A DNA stretch of 12,755 bases from Proteobacteria bacterium ST_bin16 (lineage in GTDB: Bacteria > Pseudomonadota > Gammaproteobacteria > Burkholderiales > Nitrosomonadaceae). The DNA lies in assembly GCA_002083595.1 (NCBI GenBank), contig MSXT01000001.1, positions 1-12,755 on the forward strand. Reading direction: 5' to 3'. Positions 1 through 9,012 of the stretch are shown here, piece after piece (position 1 is the first letter of the stretch; the number at the start of each line of letters is the position of its first letter). The translations under genes and the position numbers were made by a program. The notes under the pieces are model-generated. The model ran no database searches, was not told the origin of the DNA, and worked only from the letters and a program-made list of their open reading frames with translations.

Positions 1-49
1 CATCACTGTCAAGGGGACTGTAGATGATCGATTATTAAATTTCTATTTT

Positions 50-3000
50 CTAGACTGTGCTATCGATTGAAATGCTTGATTCCAAACCTAACTCGGATAT
101 TCTTCCTTGATTCTTGCGTTTGCTATGGAAAGACAGTCCCGTCCCCGCTGGAACTAGCCTTCCTACGATCACATTTTCCTTCAAGCCACGTAAATCATCT
201 TTTTTGCCCATGATGGCAGCTTCAGTCAACACGCGCGTTGTTTCTTGGAAAGATGCCGCTGAAATGAATGAGTCGGTAGACAATGATGCTTTTGTAATAC
301 CAAGCAACTGGAATTCATACGTAGCAGGCATTTTTTTCTCAGCGATCAGCCGCTCATTCTCTATCAACAGATCGGCGCGCTCGACTTGCTCACCGGTAAT
401 AAACGTTGAATCACCAGCATTAGTAATTTGCACTCGTCTTAACATCTGACGCACAATGACTTCAATATGCTTGTCATTAATCCTAACGCCTTGCAACCGG
501 TATACGTCCTGAACTTCATCGGTGATATAACGTGCCAGTGCTTCAACACCCTGTAAACGCAATATGTCACGAGGATCAGCCGGACCGTCAACGATAATTT
601 CCCCTTTGTTAACAACTTGCCCATCATGCGCCATAACATGCTTATCTTTGGGAATTAGATATTCATGAACGGTGCCTTCTAGATCGGTAATGACAAGCCG
701 CTGCTTACCTTTAGTATCTTTTCCGAACGACACGATGCCTGTTACCTCAGCTAACATGCCGGCATCTTTTGGTGATCGTGCTTCAAACAGCTCAGCCACA
801 CGCGGCAAGCCACCGGTAATATCACGCGTTTTCGATGTTTCCTGGGGTATTCTTGCCAACACTTCGCCAACACTCACCTGCTGTCCGTCACGCACTGTAA
901 TAATACAACCGATCTGGAAAGTAATGCTCACCGACTGATTGCTGCCAACCATCTTAATTTCATTACCATCATCATCCAGGAATTTAACCAATGGACGCAA
1001 ACCTTTCGACTGCGAAACACCACGTCGTTTCGGATCAATGACCACCAATGTCGACAATCCGGTCACTTCATCGATCTGTTTGGCAACCGTTACACCCTCT
1101 TCGACATTCTCAAATCGTACTTTACCGGTATATTCCGTGATAATTGGCCGTGTATGCGGATCCCACGTGGTCAATATTTGACCGGCTTTTACCGCCTCGC
1201 CGTTTCGTACCATCAATGTCGCACCATACGATGCTTTATGTCTTTCACGCTCACGGCCATTTTCATCTTGAATGATGATTTCACCACTGCGCGAGATGGC
1301 GATTAATTCATTTTGCGCATTCGTCACGTAACGCATTGTAGAAGAGTAATGCACTACTCCACTTGATTTACTCTCAACTTGACTGACGACGGCCGTTCTG
1401 GATGCTGCGCCACCGATATGGAAAGTACGCATTGTCAATTGCGTGCCTGGTTCGCCAATCGATTGTGCGGCGATGACACCGACGGCTTCGCCCACGTTGA
1501 CCGGTGTGCCACGCCCCAAATCCCGGCCATAACATTTAGCGCATAATCCGTACCGGGTCTCACAAGTTAATGGCGTGCGTACCTTAACTTCATCAATACC
1601 CAAGGATTCGATTAAATCAACAGCATCTTCATCCAATAATGCGCCCGAAGAAAATACGACTTCCTGATTTTCCGGATTAATTAAATCGTTTGCCACAACT
1701 CTACCAAGAATCCGCTCGCGGAGTGCTTCAATAATCTCACCGCCTTCCACCAGTGCCTTCATCACCACACCGTTACCGGTGCCGCAATCTTCTTCCGTAA
1801 CTACAAGATCTTGCGTCACGTCAACCAAACGCCGTGTCAAATAACCCGAGTTTGCAGTTTTTAATGCGGTATCCGCCAAACCTTTACGAGCACCATGCGT
1901 CGAAATGAAGTACTGCAAAACGTTCAATCCTTCACGGAAATTAGCGGTAATCGGGGTTTCAATGATCGATCCATCCGGTTTCGCCATCAGTCCACGCATA
2001 CCCGAGAGCTGCCGTATTTGTGCTGCCGAACCGCGTGCACCGGAATCCGCCATCATATAGATCGAATTGAATGATTCTTGCACCAATGGCTTACCATCTT
2101 CACCCAACTTGTCTTTACCCGTAGCTGGATCTTGCACTACTTCCACGCCGAGTTGATTCATCATCGCCTTGGCAACCTGATCGCCGGTGCGCCCCCAGAT
2201 ATCGACTACTTTGTTATAGCGTTCACCTTGCGTCACCAGACCTGAAGTATATTGACCTTCAATTTCTTTCACTTCTTTTTCCGCTGCCGCAATGATATCG
2301 CCCTTCTGCGTCGGTATCAGCATATCATCCGCGCAAATTGATATCCCCGCGCGTGTCGCATATGTGAAGCCCGAATACATCAGTTTATCTGCAAAGATAA
2401 CCGTCTCGCGTAATCCGCAACGTCTAAAGCTCGCATTGATAAGCTTTGAAATCTCTTTCTTTTTGAGAGTTTTGTTCAATAGTGAGAAAGGTAAGCTCGG
2501 CGGAAAAATCTCAAATAATAAAGTTCTTCCCACAGTTGTCTCATAGCGAGTAATCTTTTCACAGCGCTCGCCATCGGCGTTTGTCTCATACTCCTTGATT
2601 CTCACTGTGATCTTGGCATTCAACTCGACATTGCGGGTTTCATAAGCGCGCGAAACCTCACCTACATTCTGAAATATCATGCCTTCGCCTCGCGCCCCAA
2701 CCTTTTCCCGCGTTGTATAGTAAAGCCCGAGCACTATATCCTGCGACGGCACGATAATCGGTTCGCCATTGGCGGGGGACAGCACATTATTGGTTGACAT
2801 CATCAAAGTGCGGCATTCCATTTGCGCTTCTAACGAAAGCGGTACATGGACAGCCATTTGGTCCCCGTCAAAGTCAGCGTTAAAAGCTGCACATACCAAC
2901 GGATGCAATTGAATTGCCTTGCCCTCAACCAGTACCGGTTCAAACGCTTGAATACCCAATCGATGCAGCGTTGGTGCCCGGTTCAGCATGACCGGGTGCT

Positions 3001-4252
3001 CGCGAATGACATCTTCCAAGATATCCCAGACTACTGGGCTTTCATTTTCAACCTCACGCTTAGCAGCTTTTATAGTGCTTGCGATTCCCATTATCTCCAG
3101 TTTATTGAAAATAAATGGCTTAAACAGCTCGAGTGCCATCTTTTTCGGTAATCCGCATTGATGCAGCTTGAGCTGTGGTCCCACCACAATCACTGAACGT
3201 CCGGAGTAGTCCACACGTTTGCCCAACAGATTCTGACGGAAGCGCCCGCCTTTACCTTTGATCATATCGGCCAAGGACTTAAGCGCACGTTTATTCGCAC
3301 CCGTCATCGCTTTACCGCGGCGGCCATTATCCAGTAACGAATCAACCGCTTCTTGCAGCATCCGCTTTTCGTTACGAACGATAATCTCCGGAGCTTTCAG
3401 TTCCAACAAACGCTTTAAGCGGTTATTACGATTGATGACGCGCCGGTACAGATCATTCAAATCGGAGGTTGCAAAACGTCCGCCATCTAACGGCACCAAC
3501 GGACGAAGATCCGGCGGCAATACCGGTAGCACCGTCAATATCATCCATTGCGGTTTAATACCGGACTTATTGAATGCTTCGAGTAGTTTGAGGCGCTTAG
3601 AGATTTTCTTGATTTTTGTTTCGGATCCCGTGCTTTCCATCTCACGCCGCAGGATTTCAATCTCTGCGGTGATATCCAGATTACCCAATAGATCGCGAAT
3701 GCCTTCCGCGCCCATACTGGCACTAAAATCATCGCCATACTCTTCTGTTTTGATTAAATAATCATCTTCAGTCAACAGCTGGCAACGCGTTAGTGGCGTC
3801 ATCCCTGGATCGGTAACCACGTAAGCTTCAAAATAAAGCACCCGCTCAATATCACGTAAGGTCATGTCCAGTACCATGCCCAGACGAGACGGTAGCGATT
3901 TGAGAAACCAGATATGCGAAACCGGAGAAGCAAGTTCGATATGTCCCATCCGTTCACGACGCACTTTGGATAAAGTAACTTCAACGCCGCACTTCTCACA
4001 AATAACGCCACGGTGCTTCAGACGTTTGTACTTGCCGCACAAGCACTCGTAATCCTTTACTGGCCCAAAAATTTTAGCGCAGAACAAACCGTCTCTTTCC
4101 GGTTTGAAAGTACGGTAATTAATCGTTTCCGGTTTTTTTACTTCACCATACGACCATGAGCGTATTTTCTCAGGAGATGCAAGGCCAATCTTGATGGCAT
4201 CGAACTCTTCTTTATGAGTAACTTGTTTAAATAAATCTAGCAGTGCTTTCAT
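50..4252 (-). CDS. rpoC: DNA-directed RNA polymerase subunit beta'
   Basis: Beta' subunit of core RNA polymerase, 1400 aa, full length. It forms the catalytic Mg site and the clamp with beta. Visible landmarks: zinc-ribbon cysteines C70, C72, C85, C88; the absolutely conserved NADFDGD at 458-464, whose Asp 460, 462 and 464 chelate the catalytic Mg; MADSGARGS at 734-742; bridge helix at about 781-815; second zinc site C823, C897, C904, C907; trigger loop near MRTFHIGG at 941-948. Numbering matches E. coli up to about residue 700. After that there are about nine extra residues in the loop at 702-726, so the second zinc site is shifted by nine. The ATG follows AGGAG with a 6-nt spacer. It lies 98 bp downstream of rpoB and is presumably cotranscribed with it. 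The stop is TAG. Identity is certain. Confidence 0.99.
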   Translation of the reverse strand: MKALLDLFKQVTHKEEFDAIKIGLASPEKIRSWSYGEVKKPETINYRTFKPERDGLFCAKIFGPVKDYECLCGKYKRLKHRGVICEKCGVEVTLSKVRRERMGHIELASPVSHIWFLKSLPSRLGMVLDMTLRDIERVLYFEAYVVTDPGMTPLTRCQLLTEDDYLIKTEEYGDDFSASMGAEGIRDLLGNLDITAEIEILRREMESTGSETKIKKISKRLKLLEAFNKSGIKPQWMILTVLPVLPPDLRPLVPLDGGRFATSDLNDLYRRVINRNNRLKRLLELKAPEIIVRNEKRMLQEAVDSLLDNGRRGKAMTGANKRALKSLADMIKGKGGRFRQNLLGKRVDYSGRSVIVVGPQLKLHQCGLPKKMALELFKPFIFNKLEIMGIASTIKAAKREVENESPVVWDILEDVIREHPVMLNRAPTLHRLGIQAFEPVLVEGKAIQLHPLVCAAFNADFDGDQMAVHVPLSLEAQMECRTLMMSTNNVLSPANGEPIIVPSQDIVLGLYYTTREKVGARGEGMIFQNVGEVSRAYETRNVELNAKITVRIKEYETNADGERCEKITRYETTVGRTLLFEIFPPSLPFSLLNKTLKKKEISKLINASFRRCGLRETVIFADKLMYSGFTYATRAGISICADDMLIPTQKGDIIAAAEKEVKEIEGQYTSGLVTQGERYNKVVDIWGRTGDQVAKAMMNQLGVEVVQDPATGKDKLGEDGKPLVQESFNSIYMMADSGARGSAAQIRQLSGMRGLMAKPDGSIIETPITANFREGLNVLQYFISTHGARKGLADTALKTANSGYLTRRLVDVTQDLVVTEEDCGTGNGVVMKALVEGGEIIEALRERILGRVVANDLINPENQEVVFSSGALLDEDAVDLIESLGIDEVKVRTPLTCETRYGLCAKCYGRDLGRGTPVNVGEAVGVIAAQSIGEPGTQLTMRTFHIGGAASRTAVVSQVESKSSGVVHYSSTMRYVTNAQNELIAISRSGEIIIQDENGRERERHKASYGATLMVRNGEAVKAGQILTTWDPHTRPIITEYTGKVRFENVEEGVTVAKQIDEVTGLSTLVVIDPKRRGVSQSKGLRPLVKFLDDDGNEIKMVGSNQSVSITFQIGCIITVRDGQQVSVGEVLARIPQETSKTRDITGGLPRVAELFEARSPKDAGMLAEVTGIVSFGKDTKGKQRLVITDLEGTVHEYLIPKDKHVMAHDGQVVNKGEIIVDGPADPRDILRLQGVEALARYITDEVQDVYRLQGVRINDKHIEVIVRQMLRRVQITNAGDSTFITGEQVERADLLIENERLIAEKKMPATYEFQLLGITKASLSTDSFISAASFQETTRVLTEAAIMGKKDDLRGLKENVIVGRLVPAGTGLSFHSKRKNQGRISELGLESSISIDSTV

Positions 4253-4305
4253 TTGTCACTCCTGTCAATCAGGGGGCAATAAAAAATTGTATAAATCTAA
4301 AGTAT

Positions 4306-4337
4306 GAATGGCAGAATAGAATCGCGTTCTATCATTC
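4306..4337 (-). other. rpoB-rpoC intercistronic RNA hairpin
   Basis: In the 98-bp rpoB-rpoC spacer the minus-strand RNA can fold into a two-part hairpin. The inner stem ATAGAA/TTCTAT (6 bp, 4316-4321 with 4327-4332) closes a 5-nt loop CGCGA. The outer stem GAATG/CATTC (4306-4310 with 4333-4337) is separated from it by a one-sided 5-nt bulge. No U-tract follows, so it is not an intrinsic terminator. It could be an RNase processing or mRNA stability element, but function is inference only. Confidence 0.35.
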
Positions 4338-4350
4338 AAAGTCATGAATA

Positions 4351-7300
4351 TCAATTTTGTTCTAAATCGATATCCATTCCCAATGAACGTATTTCTTTTA
4401 CCAGTACATTAAATGACTCCGGCATGCCAGCATCAATCTTATGATCACCCTTCACAATACTTTCATATACTTTAGTACGCCCGGTCACGTCATCGGATTT
4501 CACAGTCAACATTTCCTGTAAGGTGTAGGCTGCGCCATACGCTTCCAGCGCCCAAACCTCCATTTCACCAAAACGTTGTCCGCCAAATTGCGCTTTACCG
4601 CCCAATGGTTGCTGTGTCACCAAACTATAAGGACCGGTTGAACGTGCATGCATCTTATCATCCACCAAGTGATGCAGTTTCAGAACATGCATATAGCCAA
4701 CCGTGACTGGCCGGTCGAAAGCTTCTCCCGTCCGTCCATCGTATAAGGTAATTTGGCCTGATTGCGGTAAACCAGCAAGTTCCAGCATATCTTTAATTTC
4801 ATGCTCGGTTGCTCCGTCAAATACTGGCGTTGCAAACGGAACCCCTTCGGTTAAATTTTCGGCTAACGATAAGATTTCACTTTCCGATAACGAAGCAATA
4901 TCTTCTTTTTTACCGCTTCCGTTGTAAATCTTATTCAGAAACTCCCTGATCTCATTCGCATTCTGTTGAGCTTGCAACATCTCGTCGATTTTTCTGCCAA
5001 GTCCTTTTGCTGCCCAACCCAAATGAACTTCAAGAATCTGCCCCACGTTCATCCGGGAAGGCACACCTAGCGGATTCAATACGACGTCGACTGGCGTTCC
5101 ATCCGCCATATAAGGCATGTCTTCCAACGGTACGATTTTCGAGATCACACCTTTATTACCATGCCGCCCTGCCATCTTATCGCCTGGTTGCAATCGCCGT
5201 TTAATCGCGATATAAATCTTAACCATTTTTTGCACACCGGGCGCCAGTTCATCTCCCTGGGTGAGTTTTTTCTTTTTCTCATCGAATGCCGCATCGAACG
5301 CTTTGCGCTTTTGCGCCATACTTTCGCGCACTTGCTCCAGCTGTATGCTCGCATCTTCATCGGCCAGGCGAATATCAAACCAATAATGCGGATCAAAGCT
5401 ATGCAAATATTCAGCCGTGATCTCTTTACCTTTGACCAGCTTATGAGGACCGCCAGTTGCGATCTTACCAATCAACAAGCGTTCAATACGTTGAAATGCA
5501 TCTTCTTCCACGATACGCAACTGATCGGCCAGATCCTTTTTATAACGGTCCAACTCATCGTCGATAATTTTTTGCGCGCGTTTGTCACGTTCAATTCCTT
5601 CCCGTGTAAACACTTGCACGTCGATGACCGTTCCGGATATGCCCGATGGTACCCGCAGCGAAGTATCCTTCACATCCGATGCTTTTTCACCGAATATTGC
5701 ACGCAATAATTTTTCTTCCGGTGTCAACTGCGTTTCACCTTTAGGTGTAACTTTGCCAACTAATACATCACCGGCTTCTACTTCTGCGCCGATATAAACA
5801 ATGCCCGACTCATCGAGACGGCCCAGTTGATGTTCCGATAAATTGGGAATATCAGCCGTTATCTCTTCCGTACCCAACTTAGTGTCCCGGCTTACAACGG
5901 AAAGTTCTTCAATGTGTATCGAGGTAAAACGATCTTCCGCAACGATCCGTTCGGATATCAGAATGGAGTCTTCAAAGTTATAACCATTCCATGGCATAAA
6001 AGCGACCAGCATATTCTGTCCGAGCGCGAGCTCTCCCATATCAGTGGAAGCGCCGTCGGCGATCACGTCGTCTTTACTGATATTGTCCCCGACTTTAACC
6101 AGAGGCCTCTGATTAATATTGGTATTTTGGTTTGAGCGGGTGTATTTGATCAGATTATAAATATCCACACCCACTTCACCCATGCGCGTCTCTGCGTCAT
6201 GCACCCGTACGACTATCCGGCTGGCATCGACATAATCTACAATACCGCCGCGCTTGGCTCTCACAGTAGTTCCTGAATGCACAGCCACGACGCGTTCAAT
6301 ACCTGTCCCAACAAATGGTTTTTCAGCTCGTAAGCATGGAACGGCTTGACGCTGCATGTTCGATCCCATCAACGCACGGTTCGCATCATCATGCTCTAAA
6401 AATGGTATGAGCGAAGCAGCCACGGAAACAATCTGCGCCGGCGCCACATCCACGTATTCAATACGTTCCGGTGACGATAATGCAAATTCGTTTTTGTAGC
6501 GACAGGAAACAATATCGCTGATCAGCTGATGATTTTCATCAAGCTCAGCATTAGCCTGCGCAATCATATAATTACCTTCCTCAATTGCGGACAGGTAATC
6601 TATCTCTTCCGTCACCCGGCAATCTTTCACTTTGCTATAGGGTGTTTCGATAAAACCATACTCATTGGTGCGCGCATATAACGCCAGCGAATTGATCAGA
6701 CCGATATTAGGTCCTTCCGGTGTTTCAATCGGGCATACCCGACCATAATGCGTGGGATGCACGTCACGCACTTCAAAACCTGCTCTTTCCCGTGTTAATC
6801 CACCCGGTCCCAAAGCTGAGATGCGTCGTTTATGTGTAATTTCAGATAGCGGATTCGTTTGATCCATGAACTGTGATAATTGGCTGGAACCGAAAAACTC
6901 ACGAGCCGCTGCTGAAACGGGTTTCGCATTAATTAAATCATGCGGCATCAGGTTCTCTGATTCGGCCTGACTTAAACGCTCTTTCACCGCACGTTCAACA
7001 CGCACCAGTCCTGACCGGAATTGATTTTCCGCCAGCTCACCGACCGCACGTACACGACGATTACCAAGATGGTCGATATCATCGATCTCGCCACGGCCAT
7101 TGCGCAATTCGACCAGAATTTTAATAACCGCGATAATATCTTCATTTGATAGTGTCTGAGCACCAGTCAACTCGGTTCTGCCCACTCTGCGATTAAACTT
7201 CATTCGACCAACAACGGATAAATCATAGCGTTCGGGCGAATAGAATAAACCGGCGAATAATGCCTTAACAGCTTCCTCGGTCGGCGGCTCACCTGGGCGC

Positions 7301-8424
7301 ATCATGCGGTAGATCGCAACCTGCGCATTCATTTCATCGGTCGTTTCATCGATCTTCAGCGTTTGTGAGATATAAGCGCCATAATTAAGATCGTTTACAT
7401 ACAGTGTGTGAATTTTTTTGATGTTAGCTTTACGAATTTTAGCCAATATATCTTCGGTAATCTCGTCGTTGGCAAGGGCGACAACCTCGCCTGTTTCCTT
7501 ATCAACAATATTCTGCGCCAGTATCCGTCCCAGCAAGAAATCTTCCGGCACATCCAATTGATCGATTTTGGCCTCATGCATTTCGCGTATGTGTTTAGCG
7601 GTAATGCGCTTATCCTTTTGAACAATGACCTTTTTGCCTTTAGCCGTAATATCGAAACTCGCTACCTCGCCACGCATGCGTTCCGGCACGAGTTCAAATT
7701 GAATACCTTTATCTGAGAAATGAAAGCAATCAAAAATGAAAAACTCTTCCAGTATCTGTTCGGAAGTGCAACCGATTGCCTTTAATAAAGTTGTCACAGG
7801 CATCTTGCGGCGGCGATCAATCCTGAAAAACAGACAATCCTTCGGATCAAACTCAAAATCCAGCCACGATCCGCGATAAGGAATAATCCGTGCAGAAAAT
7901 AACAATTTTCCTGAAGAATGGGTTTTACCACGATCATGCTCGAAAAACACACCAGGTGAACGATGCAGCTGTGACACAATCACCCGCTCAGTGCCATTGA
8001 TGACAAAAGAACCGGTATCGGTCATCAGGGGTATTTCACCCATATAGACTTCTTGTTCCTTCACTTCCTTGACAGTCGGTTTGGATATTTCCTTATCCAT
8101 AATCGTCAGTCTTACTCTGGCACGTAGTGGCGATGCATAGGTTAGCCCGCGTTGCTGACACTCCTTAACATCGAATACCGGTGCTCCGAGTTCATAGCTG
8201 ATAAAATCAAGACGCGCATTTTTAGTATGACTCTCGATTGGGAATATTGAATTAAAAGCAGCTTGTAATCCCTGGTTTTGGCGCTTATTAGGCGCGACAT
8301 TTTCCTGTAAGAAAGCTGCGTATGATTCGAGCTGAGTAGCAAGAAGAAACGGTATAGGCAATACGCTCGCACGTTTGGCAAAACTTTTGCGGATACGTTT
8401 TTTCTCTGTGAACGAATAGCTCAT
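4351..8424 (-). CDS. rpoB: DNA-directed RNA polymerase subunit beta
   Basis: Beta subunit of core RNA polymerase, 1357 aa from the chosen start. Landmarks: N-terminal MSYSFTEKKRIRKSF, the family's usual beginning; rifampicin cluster I at 512-538, starting GSSQLSQFMDQ, with Q518, D521, H531 and S536 all of the sensitive type (E. coli numbers plus 5); GPGGLTRERAGFEV at 539-552; RPCIETPEGP-type block at 562-572; active-site GDKMAGRHGNKG at 1081-1092 with Lys 1083 and 1091; C-terminal clamp-interacting GGKAQFGGQRFGEMEVWALEAYGAA-type segment at 1275-1299. The frame stays open 25 codons further upstream to 8499. I chose the ATG at 8424 because GGAG sits 7 nt before it and the protein family begins at this point. 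The stop is TGA. The sequence looks rifampicin-sensitive; that is inferred from known resistance positions. Confidence 0.98.
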   Translation of the reverse strand: MSYSFTEKKRIRKSFAKRASVLPIPFLLATQLESYAAFLQENVAPNKRQNQGLQAAFNSIFPIESHTKNARLDFISYELGAPVFDVKECQQRGLTYASPLRARVRLTIMDKEISKPTVKEVKEQEVYMGEIPLMTDTGSFVINGTERVIVSQLHRSPGVFFEHDRGKTHSSGKLLFSARIIPYRGSWLDFEFDPKDCLFFRIDRRRKMPVTTLLKAIGCTSEQILEEFFIFDCFHFSDKGIQFELVPERMRGEVASFDITAKGKKVIVQKDKRITAKHIREMHEAKIDQLDVPEDFLLGRILAQNIVDKETGEVVALANDEITEDILAKIRKANIKKIHTLYVNDLNYGAYISQTLKIDETTDEMNAQVAIYRMMRPGEPPTEEAVKALFAGLFYSPERYDLSVVGRMKFNRRVGRTELTGAQTLSNEDIIAVIKILVELRNGRGEIDDIDHLGNRRVRAVGELAENQFRSGLVRVERAVKERLSQAESENLMPHDLINAKPVSAAAREFFGSSQLSQFMDQTNPLSEITHKRRISALGPGGLTRERAGFEVRDVHPTHYGRVCPIETPEGPNIGLINSLALYARTNEYGFIETPYSKVKDCRVTEEIDYLSAIEEGNYMIAQANAELDENHQLISDIVSCRYKNEFALSSPERIEYVDVAPAQIVSVAASLIPFLEHDDANRALMGSNMQRQAVPCLRAEKPFVGTGIERVVAVHSGTTVRAKRGGIVDYVDASRIVVRVHDAETRMGEVGVDIYNLIKYTRSNQNTNINQRPLVKVGDNISKDDVIADGASTDMGELALGQNMLVAFMPWNGYNFEDSILISERIVAEDRFTSIHIEELSVVSRDTKLGTEEITADIPNLSEHQLGRLDESGIVYIGAEVEAGDVLVGKVTPKGETQLTPEEKLLRAIFGEKASDVKDTSLRVPSGISGTVIDVQVFTREGIERDKRAQKIIDDELDRYKKDLADQLRIVEEDAFQRIERLLIGKIATGGPHKLVKGKEITAEYLHSFDPHYWFDIRLADEDASIQLEQVRESMAQKRKAFDAAFDEKKKKLTQGDELAPGVQKMVKIYIAIKRRLQPGDKMAGRHGNKGVISKIVPLEDMPYMADGTPVDVVLNPLGVPSRMNVGQILEVHLGWAAKGLGRKIDEMLQAQQNANEIREFLNKIYNGSGKKEDIASLSESEILSLAENLTEGVPFATPVFDGATEHEIKDMLELAGLPQSGQITLYDGRTGEAFDRPVTVGYMHVLKLHHLVDDKMHARSTGPYSLVTQQPLGGKAQFGGQRFGEMEVWALEAYGAAYTLQEMLTVKSDDVTGRTKVYESIVKGDHKIDAGMPESFNVLVKEIRSLGMDIDLEQN

Positions 8425-8431
8425 AAATTTT

Positions 8432-8435
8432 CTCC
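8432..8435 (-). promoter_or_regulatory. Ribosome binding site that fixes the rpoB start
   Basis: GGAG on the minus strand with a 7-nt A/T-rich spacer to the ATG at 8422-8424. It supports this start over the upstream in-frame ATG at 8499, which has no comparable site and would add 25 residues unlike the family's N terminus. Confidence 0.85.
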
Positions 8436-8516
8436 GAGAGAAGAAGACAGAGGATTGAAGGATTGAGGCCAGATAACTATCAATTGTTCTAATGCCCAAA
8501 ATGACACATCAAATGG

Positions 8517-8558
8517 TCAAAATATCAAAGGCTGGCGGCTGCAATAGCCTACCAGCCT
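8517..8558 (-). terminator. rplL-rpoB attenuator-like hairpin
   Basis: About 20 nt after the rplL stop the minus-strand RNA forms a GC-rich stem. AGGCTGG pairs with CCAGCCT (8552-8558 with 8529-8535), stacked on an inner GGCT/AGCC stem with an ATTGC loop. It is followed by TTTGATATTTTG, an interrupted U-rich tract. This is the shape of a leaky intrinsic terminator. In E. coli a partial terminator at the same place reduces rpoBC transcription relative to the ribosomal protein genes. By analogy it should set the ratio of L7/L12 to beta/beta'; efficiency cannot be read from sequence. Confidence 0.65.
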
Positions 8559-8577
8559 GGAAAATTTATAATTCTTA

Positions 8578-8961
8578 TTACTTAACTTCGCATGTTGCGC
8601 CAGCTTCTACCAGCTGTTTCTGAATTGCAGCAGCATCTTCTTTGGATACACCTTCTTTAACTGGTTTCGGTGCGCCATCAACCAAGTCTTTTGCTTCTTT
8701 CAAACCGAGTCCGGTTACTGCTCTTACCACTTTGATCACATTGACTTTGCTTTCGCCAGCAGATGAGAGAATAACGGTGAACTCAGTTTGCTCTGCAGCA
8801 GCAGGAGCAGCACCTCCACCACCCGGTGCGGCAACCGCAACAGCAGCTGTTGCAACTGCAGATACACCGAATTTTTCTTCCATCTCTTTAATCAATTGCG
8901 ATAATTCTAGTACGGTCATGCTCGCAATTGCTTCTAATATTTCATCTTTTGTTACAGCCAT
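8578..8961 (-). CDS. rplL: 50S ribosomal protein L7/L12
   Basis: Ribosomal stalk protein that recruits and stimulates the translational GTPases (EF-Tu, EF-G, IF2, RF3). At 127 aa it is close to the usual 120-125. The N-terminal dimerisation and L10-binding helices are at about 1-34. A flexible hinge rich in Ala, Gly and Pro follows (about 35-56, including a GGGG run). The globular C-terminal domain is at about 57-127, with the KVNVIKVVRAVTGLGLKEAKDLVD factor-binding block starting near residue 72. The ATG is preceded by AGGAG with a 6-nt spacer. It lies 51 bp downstream of rplJ and is expected to be cotranscribed and translated in excess over L10, since several L12 copies bind each L10. The stop TAA is followed by the attenuator-like hairpin before rpoB. 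Confidence 0.98.
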   Translation of the reverse strand: MAVTKDEILEAIASMTVLELSQLIKEMEEKFGVSAVATAAVAVAAPGGGGAAPAAAEQTEFTVILSSAGESKVNVIKVVRAVTGLGLKEAKDLVDGAPKPVKEGVSKEDAAAIQKQLVEAGATCEVK

Positions 8962-9012
8962 TATTTTCTCCTGGTTATTTTCTGTTTACGTATTAAGGAA
9001 GCTTGAAGAACG

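Noticed and set aside
3258..3761. Plus-strand open frame of 167 codons inside rpoC, and other plus-strand frames opposite rpoB, rplL and rplJ
   Set aside because: They lie antisense to strongly conserved genes, have no ribosome binding sites or recognisable domains, and are explained by the codon use of the sense genes.
8425..8499. 25-codon N-terminal extension of the rpoB frame
   Set aside because: No ribosome binding site at the upstream ATG; the added residues do not resemble RpoB, and a good GGAG with correct spacing precedes the ATG at 8424.
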